Shown in pieces: positions 1 through 10,561 of a stretch of 64,000 nucleotides of DNA. How positions within the stretch are numbered: the stretch's first letter is position 1; each line of letters starts with the position of its first letter. A program made the translations under genes and the position numbers. The notes below the pieces were generated by a model. That model made no database searches. It saw only the letters and a program-made list of their open reading frames with translations, and was not told the origin of the DNA. This DNA comes from Phymatolithon calcareum (Eukaryota > Rhodophyta > Florideophyceae > Hapalidiales): assembly GCA_977006965.1 (NCBI GenBank), contig OZ345363.1:1-64000 (forward strand), written 5' to 3'.

Positions 1-2115
1 TTCCCTATTTCCCTATTCCCTATTCCCCTTTCCCTATCCCTATCCCTATTCCCTATTCCCTATTCCCTATTCCCTATTCCCTATTCCCTATTCCCTATTC
101 CCTATCCCTATTCCCTATTCCCTATTCCCTATTCCCTATTCCCTATTCCCTATTCCCTATTCCCATTCCCTATTCCCTATTCCCTATTCCCTATTCCCTA
201 TTCCCTATTCCCTATTCCCTATTCCCTATTCCCTATTCCCTATTCCCTATTCCCTATTCCCTATTCCCTATTCCCTATTCCCTATTCCCTATTCCCTATT
301 CCCTATTCCCTATTCCCTATTCCCTATTCCCTATTCCCTATTCCCTATTCCCTATTCCCTATTCCCTATTCCCTATTCCCTATTCCCTATTCCCTATTCC
401 CTATTCCCTATTCCCTATTCCCTATTCCCTATTCCCTATTCCCTATTCCCTATTCCCTATTCCCTATTCCCTATTCCCTATTCCCTATTCCCTATTCCCT
501 ATTCCCTATTCCCTATTCCCTATTCCCTATTCCCTATTCCCTATTCCCTATTCCCTATTCCCTATTCCCTATTCCCTATTCCCTATTCCCTATTCCCTAT
601 TCCCTATTCCCTATTCCCCTATTCCCTATTCCCTATTCCCTATTCCCTATTCCCTATTCCCTATTCCCTATTCCCTATTCCCTATTCCCTTATTCCCTAT
701 TCCCTATTCCCTATTCCCTATTCCCTATTCCCTATTCCCTATTCCCTATTCCCTATTCCCTATTCCCTATTCCCTATTCCCTATTCCCTATTCCCTATTC
801 CCTATTCCCTATTCCCTATTCCCTATTCCCTATTCCCTATTCCCTATTCCCTATTCCCTATTCCCTATTCCCTATTCCCTATTCCCTATTCCCTATTCCC
901 TATTCCCTATTCCCTATTCCCTATTCCCTATTCCCTATTCCCTATTCCCTATTCCCTATTCCCTATTCCCTATTCCCTATTCCCTATTCCCTATTCCCTA
1001 TTCCCTATTCCCTATTCCCTATTCCCTATTCCCTATTCCCTATTCCCTATTCCCTATTCCCTATTCCCTATTCCCTATTCCCTATTCCCTATTCCCTATT
1101 CCCTATTCCCTATTCCCTATTCCCTATTCCCTATTCCCTATTCCCTATTCCCTATTCCCTATTCCCTATTCCCTATTCCCTATTCCCTATTCCCTATTCC
1201 CTATTCCCTATTCCCTATTCCCTATTCCCTATTCCCTATTCCCTATTCCCTATTCCCTATTCCCTATTCCCTATTCCCTATTCCCTATTCCCTATTCCCT
1301 ATTCCCTATTCCCTATTCCCTATTCCCTATTCCCTATTCCCTATTCCCTATTCCCTATTCCCTATTCCCTATTCCCTATTCCCTATTCCCTATTCCCTAT
1401 TCCCTATTCCCTATTCCCTATTCCCTATTCCCTATTCCCTATTCCCTATTCCCTATTCCCTATTCCCTATTCCCTATTCCCTATTCCCTATTCCCTATTC
1501 CCTATTCCCTATTCCCTATTCCCTATTCCCTATTCCCTATTCCCTATTCCCTATTCCCTATTCCCTATTCCCTATTCCCTATTCCCTATTCCCTATTCCC
1601 TATTCCCTATTCCCTATTCCCTATTCCCTATTCCCTATTCCCTATTCCCTATTCCCTATTCCCTATTCCCTATTCCCTATTCCCTATTCCCTATTCCCTA
1701 TTCCCTATTCCCTATTCCCTATTCCCTATTCCCTATTCCCTATTCCCTATTCCCTATTCCCTATTCCCTATTCCCTATTCCCTATTCCCTATTCCCTATT
1801 CCCTATTCCCTATTCCCTATTCCCTATTCCCTATTCCCTATTCCCTATTCCCTATTCCCTATTCCCTATTCCCTATTCCCTATTCCCTATTCCCTATTCC
1901 CTATTCCCTATTCCCTATTCCCTATTCCCTATTCCCTATTCCCTATTCCCTATTCCCTATTCCCTATTCCCTATTCCCTATTCCCTATTCCCTATTCCCT
2001 TATTCCCTATTCCCTATTCCCTATTCCCTATTCCCTATTCCCTATTCCCTATTCCCTATTCCCTATTCCCTAATCCTTATTCCCTATTCCCTATTCCCTA
2101 TTCCCTATTCCCTAT
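1..2115. repeat. Telomere-like heptamer array, (TTCCCTA)n
   Basis: About 300 head-to-tail copies of TTCCCTA run almost without interruption from the first base. Rare variants occur near 23-50 (six-base units), 170, 615, 688, 2000 and 2070, mostly single-base gains or losses; the last 50 bases are slightly degenerate before unique sequence begins at about 2116. The complementary strand reads TAGGGAA and is G-rich toward base 1, which is the polarity of a telomere at a left chromosome end. Length, purity and position support a true telomere. A subtelomeric satellite or a collapsed assembly end is the alternative. Confidence 0.8.
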
Positions 2116-2310
2116 ATCCGGTCACCTGCCAAAATGAGGTTATAAATGAGGGGTCTCCCAGAAGGTCCAAACTGTGGAGCCATGCAAGCAACTCAGCCTA
2201 ATTTTCCATTAAAATTTATACGAGGGAGGCATGCGAGCCAGCGGAAACTATATAGAAAAAAGAGAAGAAAAAGAGAGAAAGAAAAGGAATAGCCTTTAGG
2301 CCCATGCTGG

Positions 2311-2342
2311 AATAGGGAATAGGGATTACATCTTAGGGAATA
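2311..2342 (+). repeat. Short inverted telomere-type repeats
   Basis: Two adjacent AATAGGG units (2311-2324) and a further TTAGGGAAT eight bases on (2334-2342) lie about 200 bp inside the terminal array. They are in the opposite orientation, with the G-rich strand on top. They may record an inversion or a captured telomeric fragment next to the chromosome end. Confidence 0.6.
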
Positions 2343-2421
2343 CCAGTCTTGCTTAAACACACCGGACCGCACGCACACAGCGCCTTGCTATTCTGACGAT
2401 TAAAAAAACATTGCCCGTGTC

Positions 2422-2480
2422 TGGGGGCGAGCCCCCTGCGGGGGGAAAGGGGGCAGAGCCCCCGGGAGTCGCGACTCCCA
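2422..2480. repeat. Cluster of GC-rich palindromes
   Basis: Three consecutive hairpin-forming units sit in 59 bp: GGGGGCGAGCCCCC (2423-2436), GGGGGCAGAGCCCCC (2449-2463) and the perfect 16-bp palindrome GGGAGTCGCGACTCCC (2464-2479). They separate the telomere side from the broken 3' end of the helicase pseudogene. No coding role is visible. The rest of 2116-2590 is unique, purine-rich in part (2255-2290), with no gene seen. Confidence 0.6.
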
Positions 2481-2590
2481 TTCCCTCCATCCGCCAAATT
2501 TTCCTCATTTTTACCACACCCTCCCTCATACTCCTTCTACGCCCTCTCCCACCCCTCTCCAACTACTCCGCCCACTCTCACAACAACTTT

Positions 2591-4114
2591 TTATTTTTTC
2601 CCAATTCTTCCTGCTCGACCAGCTCCTTGACAGTACTCGATCATGCTTCGAGCTCCTCCAGCGAACACAACCATTCGGACAGCCGGCGCATCCACCCCTG
2701 TCATATACCCTTCCGTGCAGACCATCACAAACAGCCCTTCCTTGTGCGACCGCCAAGCTGCGGCGCTGGCCTTTTTCTCGTCGACATCCAGCTTAGAATG
2801 GTACAATTTCACAACAGTTTGAAATCCGGTTTTCAACTTATCAAACTCCTTCTTCACACCCGCAAAAATTTCGAAGGCGTCATTCCTTGTAAGACATGCA
2901 ACCACTAATTTTGAAGTATTCCCCAACGCTCCCGCACCGTAAGCTGTCCCATGAATAGTAACACAGTGATACACAGCATTTAGCAGCAGCTGTCGCCGAC
3001 CGTCCTCCAGAATCTTCACCAACTGCCGCAAGTTTCTTCTTCCCACTTCCCCTCGTACCACCACCATATCCTCCTCATTGCATCCTGTCGCCACCACTAT
3101 CCGCTGCACTTTATCTCGCATCTCCAAGCTTCGCAGGACCGACGAGTACGTTTCCTGGTGCAGGTCTTCTGGCCGAACGAGAATTGCCTTCAATTCATGT
3201 AGCGCATTGACATCGACCTCCTTCAGGAGCAGCGCCTTCAGCCGCGCTCTTTGAAAACTCGCCATTGCTTCGTCAATCAACGCCCGGAGCGGGGATACCC
3301 AGATGGTTATCTTGTGCTCATCGTACATCGGGGCATGTACGACGGCCGTTTTTCCACCTCCCGTAGTCAGAATAACAGCAACGTCTCTTTCTCCCTGCTA
3401 CACGACCTCCATCGCCCGTCTTTGATCAGCACTTTTGAAACTTGCATTGTCCTTCTGCGTGGATCGCCGAAGCCCTTGAAGCATGTTAAATTTTTTCTCG
3501 CACTCTGTTGGTGTTTTCTCGAACCGGTCTTGTACCGAATACTCTACTTCCATTTGCGCTTCGGCGCCAATCTCTTCGTTGCAAACGAGCCTTCTCGGCC
3601 CCGCTATACCATCAAAATTCGATGGCAGGTCATGTTGCATCTCCAGCACCTTCGAAGACGAGAAGATCTCCTTTGAGCGCGAGACACTGCATGGATTCGC
3701 TGGTGGTATAGTCACAGACGACCCAATTGCTGTAGTTTCGTTCAGTAAGCTCAGAAATCCTTGCATCCCAGCCTCGGTCAGCAGACTGTTGAATATCCTT
3801 TTTGTCTCCGCATTCAGCGCGCTTCCTTGTCGTCCTCTGTCAGATGCCTTCGTTACAGAAGAGAGAGATGGGGCTAGGACAGGCTTTGAGGAGAGATCAG
3901 CCGTCAATAACCGAGAGATTTCGCTGCTTCCTCCACACTCCGCCGGAAACCACTCTGGTGCCGGCCGGAGCCCAAGATCCACATGCCATATTATCGACGC
4001 CTTTCGAAACATTCCGATCTCCGTGTCTTCCGACGCTTTTCCTCCTCCGCCGAAAATGCCCACCCAGTGCACCCTCAAAAACATTGCGACAACAGCAGTG
4101 CGAAGAGCAATCAA
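2591..4114 (-). pseudogene. Telomere-linked RecQ-like helicase pseudogene, copy 1
   Basis: The minus strand reads toward the telomere. From 4114 a 238-residue N-terminal stretch leads to a conserved AMEVV, then an in-frame TAG where the second copy (36.9-39.1 kb) has TGG. Past that stop come the Walker A motif TTGGGKT (about 3348-3368), WVSPLRALIDEA, and the C-terminal helicase lobe ending in motif VI, QGAGRAGR. Against copy 2, about 48 codons including the DEAH box and the SAT-like motif III are missing in frame at about 3090. Homology stops near 2585, beside the GC palindromes. The superfamily 2 RecQ assignment rests on the motifs; the likeness to fungal telomere-linked helicases rests on position and motif style. 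It is not functional as it stands. Confidence 0.75.
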
Positions 4115-4610
4115 CGGTTCGTCTGATAAAAGTAGGTTACATTCTCAACGATATCCACAACGCTATCCACGCGCCGTCGATAGAAAAATTCATTCACATG
4201 TTCGATAAGGAATTGTAGTCTTTTTTTCTCTTCCAATTCGCACAAACCTGGGTTTTAAGAAAAAATAAACATTGAGCTCGCACATTGGTGCAAAGTTTAC
4301 AAGTCCGCAACCGGTCGATAGTAACTCTTACAGCTTCAATTGTTATCCGCATGGTCCACTTTTAGCACGGCCGACATGGTCTCCCGCGTCCTCCCACATG
4401 AGGTATAGTTCGTCATGGGTGTTGAAGGGTTAACTCAACAAAAACAAAACATGTGTCAACTCGAAGAAATACTGCAGGTTTGGAAAGATCGCGCGCAGCG
4501 TGGACGGGCGCAGTCGCTTGAGCCGCAGTCTCAAGACAACTCTCCTGCTCGAGCCTCCGGAGTGACTCTTGTAGACCCGCTGATTCTGAACGACTAGCAC
4601 AGAATAGCGA
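4115..4610. other. Interval without recognised gene
   Basis: Contains AT-rich stretches just upstream of the helicase copy (for example near 4220-4270), which could be its old 5' flank. No recognisable gene, repeat or RNA was seen. Confidence 0.5.
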
Positions 4611-4814
4611 TCAAATTTTGTCAGCAAAATTATAACCAATGCCAACGTCCCGTTCTTCAGCCAATCTCGCGAGGTTATTCATGGCGCGCACATCATCGCC
4701 CTTCTCGATCGTTTCATTGTAAAGCTCCACCGAACGAACGGTGCTTTTTGGTACACCTTCTGCTCCCTTCTCGAGCAATACCGCAAGGTTAATCATGGAG
4801 TCTATCTCGCACAT
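4611..4814 (-). pseudogene. Sel1-like repeat protein fragment
   Basis: The minus strand encodes about one and a half Sel1-like repeats, recognisable by NLAVLLEKGAEGVPKSTV followed by ELYNETIEKGDDVRAMNNLA. These helical solenoid repeats usually mediate protein contacts. Only this short piece is present. A related-looking segment lies just upstream in another frame (up to about 4975), where the gypsy element is inserted, so this looks like the remnant of a longer solenoid gene with a frameshift. Confidence 0.6.
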
Positions 4815-4979
4815 CGTGCCTGGATTGAGGTTAACCAGATGCCACGGTAAGTTTTCAAAGCTGTCTGCTGTTCAACAAGACTGAAAGTAGGTCTGGGATG
4901 TGAACGATTCGGATTGAGCACAATGTCGGTCTTATATTTTAGCAGCCAGCCGAGACATAGCTGTGTTATTAGAGGTGAG

Positions 4980-5313
4980 TGTGGTGAAGAAACCACAAGA
5001 CACGTTGTGCCAGCCAGTGCTGAGTGTCTGATTATGACCGTTAGTCGGAACAAGTTTTATCTGTTCCCATAATGGGGAGCTTGCCAAGTAAGCGCTCCCC
5101 ATCACAGGTGCATGGCGACCCATAATCGGCATGTAATTCAACATGTCCCTTTTCGGACGCAATTTGGCAACCAGACCGTTCAGGAAGGCTGGTTGCAGTG
5201 ATTGTAGAACATCATGCGAACTGCATTGGATAGTTTCAGTAAAGGACCAAGCAAGTACCCTGACATTTCACTCGTTGCCAACTCAACTTCATTCAACCTT
5301 GGTTATCGCCACA
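4980..5313 (+). repeat. 5' LTR of gypsy element 1
   Basis: Begins TGTGGTGAAG and ends CGCCACA, 334 bp. It matches 8895-9242 along its whole length but lacks 14 bp (the ATAAGCTCGC segment) that the 3' LTR carries near 9141-9155. Confidence 0.95.
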
Positions 5314-5332
5314 CTTTTTTGTCAGGTACAAC

Positions 5333-5430
5333 ATGTCCAGCCAACCGGCTTTGGAGGCGTTGCTTCGGCGCCAGACAGCCGAACTGGATGGCCTAGTTGC
5401 GTCCTATGTGGCGATAACCAAGGTTGAATG
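5333..5430 (+). pseudogene. Gag N-terminal remnant of gypsy element 1
   Basis: An ATG 20 bp after the 5' LTR opens a frame starting MSSQPALEALLRRQTAEL, the short coiled-coil style typical of gypsy Gag N-termini. After about 25 codons it runs into the inverted LTR fragment at 5407 and stops at 5430. The capsid region is absent, so the element cannot supply its own Gag. Confidence 0.7.
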
Positions 5431-5459
5431 AAGTTGAGTTGGCAACGAGTGAAATGTCA
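5407..5459 (-). repeat. Inverted copy of the LTR 3' terminus inside the element
   Basis: These 53 bases are the exact reverse complement of 5261-5313, the last 53 bases of the LTR including its terminal CA. The insert joins the truncated gag N-terminus to the distal gag zinc-knuckle region and supplies the ATG (5428) of the downstream frame. It marks the breakpoint of the gag deletion and could pair with the 5' LTR to form a hairpin. Confidence 0.9.
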
Positions 5460-8400
5460 CAAAAAAGGCAATACTTCTAACACTTTCGGATCATCAACGA
5501 AGAAAGATGAGCTGAGGAAAGAGAAAAAATGTTTCAATTGCCACAAGCCGTGGAAAAAGGGCCACCATTGTGACGAGAAGGACATTGAATCCAACAACAT
5601 TGAGACTGTGGATGAGATTGTCAACGATGTCGTGGATGATTCCGTGAATGAGCAGACATTTTCTGACCGCATTTTAGCCGCCGTGATGAACAGTACTGAG
5701 CTGTGCAATGTCGAGCACCCCGGCCCTTCTACTTGGCTTATCTACACTCCGGTTCTGATAGCAGGAAGGAAGGGAATGGCACTAGTTGATTCTGGCGCAA
5801 CGAAATCATTCTTGTCCAAACAGTTCGTGCAGGACTTTGACATCTTATTCCGGCCCATGTCGGGTATCATCACTGGAGGTAACGGCGAAAAATTGGCATC
5901 AAGGGAAGGAATCTCAACTGTCGAAGTACGCAATGGATCCGTGACCGTGGATTGCGAGGTGGAGATAATCAAGCTCCCCCAAAATCGGGACATGGTAATC
6001 GGGCTGCCCGATTTTACTAAATTCGGGTTCCGACTAGAAGGAATACCGGCTAATTTACCACATGAACAGGAGCCTGAGGACCCAGATCACGAACCCTGCG
6101 ACGAAGAAGCTGCTGTTGACGGAATAAGAGCGGAGGATCTATCTCCGGAAGTAAGCCATCTGGTGAGGGAAAACCAAGAAATTTCCTTAACATCTCGGTG
6201 CTCGCATCCCCTCGCGCAGCTCAGGATCACACCAGAAAACACAGAACCCATATGGAGGAACGTCAACTATGTCTCAAGAACAGACTATGAGCGCGTCAAC
6301 CAGCGAATTCTGGAGCTGTTGGACGGCAATGTTATCGAGAAGGCCCCTGAAGACTGTCTAAACTGCTTTTCGTTACTAACAGTACCCAAGAAGGATGAAA
6401 AGGGGCGCAAGGTGGACATTCGCCCCTGCTTAGACCTTCGGCCCCTAAATCCGCGACTGAAAGACATTGACTACCCGCTCCCGAAAGTACAGGACGTGAT
6501 CGACACAGTGGGCTCTGCCAAGGGCCCTGGGGTTATTTACACGCATATTGATATCAAAGACTCCTACTTTCGTTTCGGAGTTCGTCCGGAAGACCGAAAC
6601 TGGATCGCATTCAAATGGAATCGAGTTCATTACAGGTTTAAGTGCGCACCTTTTGGCATCAAGACAATGACTGCCCAGTTCCAGAGAGTGATGGAGAAAA
6701 TCTTCGGGGAAATGCCCTTTGTGGCAGTGTATGTCGATGACATCGTCGTGTTCTCGGAGAATCGTGACCAACATATTGAGCACGTGAAAATGGTGATGAA
6801 CCTGCTCAACAAATGGAACATCCCAATTCGAAAAGACAAATCACGATTCGGGCAAAAAATGGTTTATCTTCCCGGGTACTAGATTTCCGGCGACGGCGTT
6901 CAAATGGACTCGAGAAAGGTTGAGCCCATGCGCAACTGGCCAAAGCCTAAAACTGTGAAACAGCTTCTGCGTTTCCTTGGCGCGGCAAACTACTACCAGC
7001 AGTTTATTCCCAACTATTCATCCATTTCCAGCCCACTGGACTCAGTCCGAAAGAAGAACGGGACATTGGAATGGACCCCTGACATGACGAAGTCTTTCGA
7101 AAAGCTGAAGGAGATGGTGTGCAAACAAACGCTGCTTACACATCCCGACGACGGCAAACAGTATATCGTCGGAACCGATGCATCCGTCTCGGGAATCGGT
7201 GCTTGGATTGGACAGCAGCATGGAGACGCCCTGAAGTTCATCTATTTCGCCTCCCGGTCATTGTCCTCCGCAGAGCGCAACTATTCACCAACAAAACTTG
7301 AGCTGCTGAGTATCATCTTTGCACTCAACAAGTTTCGAAGGTATTTGTCGGCGGCAAAGTTCAAGTTGTACACAGATCATCGAGCGCTGACATATCTATT
7401 TACCCAAAAGCACCCGAATGCCATGATAATGAATTGGTTTGACAAAATCATGAGCTTCGATTTCGATATTGTGCACGTCCCTGGACCGCGGAACGTAATG
7501 GCAGACGCGCTGAGCCGCACTGATGAAGACGTCTCGCTTGCCGTTCTCAGCGTTGAGCACTTAGTAAGGGGAAAAGCTGAGCCGAAGGGTGATGAAGAAA
7601 AAGCTGAACTCGTATCCAAGGCCCACAACTTTGGTCATTCTGGGGAGAACGCCGTTTTCAAAAAAATCTGGAATGATGGATTCTGGTGGAAAGGTATTCG
7701 CCAAGACATTTCTGCAGCCATTGCTAAGTGCCTGCCTTGTCAAAGATACAACATTGGAAAAAAAGGATTTCACCCGCTACAATCCATAACAGCAAAGCTA
7801 CCCTGGGATCACATCGCAGTGGACCTCGTTACTCCTCTGCCGTTGAGCCGAACGGGTGAAGACACACTCCTCGTAGTGGTGGATGTCATGTCCAAATTCT
7901 GCATGCTGCGCGCTTTGAAGGGGAAGAGCATGAAGGCAATCTCAACTGCATTATGGGAAATCATGGCAATACTTGGACCCCCAAAAATCATTCAGTCTGA
8001 CAACGGATCTGAATTTGTTAACCAGCTTATTGAAGAACTGGTTCAGCTGAATGGTATTGACCACCGTACTATCTCTGCATACAACCCTCGTGCAAACGGC
8101 CAAGTGGAACGCGTAAATCAAGTCGTGGAAACGATCATGAAGAAGGAGCTACAGGGAGCCATGCATGACTGGGCCGATTTCGTGCCCTACGCCCAGCTGG
8201 CCTATAACTCTAACATTTCGACTAGCACGGGTTGTACACCGTTTTCGTTGATGTTTGGCCGTCGTTGCAACGATTTGCAGTCATACGGGCAGTCTAAGCT
8301 CTCGGAAATGAAGTTACATCTTTGGAAAACACATCAAGGGAAAGTGTCCGATCTTGTGTACCCGGCTATTAACGAACGAGTCATAAAAGGCAAAGATAAG

Positions 8401-8850
8401 GCTTCCGCAAGATTTGCGCGGTCGCATCGAATTCTCCTCGGGGACTCATTTCCAAATGGATCTCTCGTAATGATGCGAGACGCTATCCGGGAAAGCAAAT
8501 GGGACCCGGTTTTTGAAGGTCCGTTTCTCGTACTGCGCCGCAATCGCGGGGGTGCATATGTGCTCAAGGACGGTTTAGGAGAAACTCTCAAGAGAACAGT
8601 CCCGGCAGACCAGCTTAAGTTGATTCAGCGCGAAGGAGATGGAGCAGTGATCGAGGCCCCTTCTTTCCGAGTTAAGAAAATCACCGACCACCGCACAGCT
8701 CATGACAAGAAAATGGAGTATTTTGTTATCTGGTCTGACGCAAGCATTGGTCCAAGCTGGGAACACGTCTCCAATTTTGACGACATCAATGTCATTAAGA
8801 AATACTGGGCGCAGAAACGTCCCACTCGATCGCGCAAGGCCAAGATCTAA
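5428..8850 (+). pseudogene. Pol polyprotein of gypsy element 1, one internal stop
   Basis: A single frame of 1141 codons is broken by one UAG at 6880-6882. Visible in order: a zinc knuckle CFNCHKPWKKGHHC (residues 35-48, with the plant-chromovirus spacing); aspartic protease DSGAT (121-125); reverse transcriptase with catalytic YVDD at 435-438 (nt 6730-6741); the stop just after YLPGY, in the connection region; then RNase H (TDAS and TDHRA motifs), an HHCC zinc-binding integrase domain, the integrase core with DNGSEF and the NGQVERVNQ glutamate, and a C-terminal chromodomain (EYFVIWSDASIGPSWEHV). Chromodomains of this type direct integration to marked chromatin. The stop separates RT from RNase H and integrase, so a full enzyme would need readthrough. 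A simple nonsense mutation is more likely. Confidence 0.9.
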
Positions 8851-8894
8851 GCAAAAAAAATAGGAATCCCCTGAAGGTGACACGGAGGGGGAGA

Positions 8895-9242
8895 TGTGGT
8901 GCAGAAACCACAAGACACGTTGTGCCAGCCAGTGCTGAGTGTCTGATTATGACCGTTAGTCGGAACAAGTTTTATCTGTTCCCATAATGGGGAGCTTGCC
9001 AAGTAAGCGCTCCCCATCACAGGTGCATGGCGACCCATAATCGGCATGTAATTCAACATGTCCCTTTTCGGACGCAATTTGGCAACCAGACCGTTCAGGA
9101 AGGCTGGTTGCAGTGATTGTAGAACATCATGCGAACTGCATATAAGCTCGCATATTGGATAGTTTCAGTAAAGGACCAAGCAAGTACCCTGACATTTCAC
9201 TCGTTGCCAACTCAACTTCATTCAACCTTGGTTATCGCCACA
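8895..9242 (+). repeat. 3' LTR of gypsy element 1
   Basis: 348 bp, TGTGGTGCAG to CGCCACA, near-identical to the 5' LTR and 14 bp longer. Followed directly by the target duplication GTGAG. Confidence 0.95.
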
Positions 9243-9324
9243 GTGAGGTCACTCGGAATTTCAAGAACACCAATCAAGGGGAATAAGATGACATTTTGCG
9301 TGATTACATTAGTAGGACCGAGAC

Positions 9325-10561
9325 TCATTTCCGGCAGACAGTAATACATAGACACTTTTTAATTCCAACATGCTTTGTCATGTTGTTCGCCACTGATGCC
9401 CCGAAAATGTCTCGCGACGCCACGTTGCATAAATCGCGCCGCGCACTCTGGAGGAGCAGCTGTCGTGGACCAATCCTTCTCTTCGAGTGATGCTTCAAAA
9501 TCGCAGCTTTCGAAAGGTCAACTGAACCCGTGACGGTGCTCAGTGCAATCATAAAACGGAGTAGGAAATCGGCGCGAATCCATGCCGGGCATAGCGAGAC
9601 CACTGTGGCGACATGTGTTCCTGGTGGCAGTACAGGGTCGAGCGCTGGAATCTCGGACGGTGTATACGATCGTGTGGAGTCGTACAAAATCGGAAACAAA
9701 GATTCGTCGACGACGTAGTGTAGTTTGGCAATTTCTTCTACATTAGACGCGAAAAAAATATGCTCGGGCGCAATGACGGCATGCAATGCGAGATGAGGCA
9801 CTTTATAACCAAGATTGCCCATCCACGCAAGATACCGTGTATTGAGAATACTCTCTTTTTGCCCAATATGTACGATAGGGGAGAGGCGATTGCCCATTTC
9901 GAGCTTCGCCGCGGAGAAAGGTTCAGAGTCAACAATTAGAGAGATCCAAATTGGGGATACAGGTGGCATTACGACAGCAACTGGATCGGGAGTCGCAGCA
10001 TCCATGATTTTTGACGGGAGCACCTCAGTCGTCCCTATTTTGCAGCACCCCATACATTCGTCCGCGTCGCACGCCCAACGCCGCGATATTCGCAGGATCG
10101 AAGCGACCAGGGGTATCTGCAAATCGGGCAAGGAAAGGAACGCCATTATCACTCTTTTCAGAAGCACTCTCTATTGGAGTCCCACGATGTGTGACTTGAG
10201 AACATTTTGTAGTGCCTCTCTCGTCCGTAATTTCTTCCACCGAAATTTGCAAAGAGGGGCACGAAAAACGAAGGAGCGGCACGTATAAAGGCGGCCAACC
10301 CCACGGGACCCGCCACGGTGATCTTCATGAACCCAGAATCTGCAGCAGTTAGGAGCATTCCTGGAAGGCCGCCAATGTCACGCGGGGATAGCGTTGGAAG
10401 AAAGACGGGGGCCAGTTTGGCAGGCTTCACGCCCGCCTCAATGGCAGTGCGTTGCGCTCCGTCGCCGCATCCAAATTGGAAGCGCGTGCCTTCAAAGAAG
10501 ATATAATCGCGCTGCCGCCGTCTGCATTTCCGGGGCTGAGCACCTCCACAAAGGAGTGCAT
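9325..10561 (-). pseudogene. Long-form tRNase Z (ELAC2-like), N-terminal half, decayed
   Basis: The minus strand starts at an ATG (10561) with a beta-lactamase-fold opening (FVEVLSPGN), then FQFGCGDGAQR, which matches the F-N-C-GEGTQR block of long tRNase Z. Next come DIGGLPGMLLT, KITVAGPVGLAAFIRA, PGRFDPANIAALGV, and a PDPVAVV block followed by LNTRYLAWMGNLG. These are in the family's order. The frame changes at about 10494, 10275 and 10020, so it is a pseudogene. The C-terminal catalytic half with the HxHxDH zinc site is absent; homology fades near 9540 and the gypsy element lies 80 bp further on. The intact enzyme removes 3' trailers from tRNA precursors. The 9325-9540 end may be unrelated sequence. 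Confidence 0.75.

Larger units (their letters stand above)
4980..9242 (+). mobile_element. Ty3/gypsy chromovirus-type LTR retrotransposon with 5-bp TSD
   Basis: Both LTRs are present. The element is flanked by the perfect duplication GTGAG (4975-4979 and 9243-9247), and its ends are TG...CA. A polypurine tract (CGGAGGGGGAGA, 8883-8894) abuts the 3' LTR. Domain order is zinc knuckle, protease, reverse transcriptase, RNase H, integrase, chromodomain, which is the Ty3/gypsy order with the C-terminal module of chromoviruses. The LTRs are almost identical apart from one substitution and a 14-bp indel, so insertion is recent. The element is defective: gag is deleted and pol carries a stop. No canonical tRNA primer-binding site follows the 5' LTR. 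Confidence 0.95.

Noticed and set aside
1-2115. CRISPR-like or coding interpretation of the heptamer array
   Set aside because: There are no spacers; units are seven bases in direct tandem, a telomere or satellite pattern.
4980-5430. Short plus and minus frames repeated at 8850-9340
   Set aside because: They lie in the LTRs and recur only because the LTRs are duplicated.
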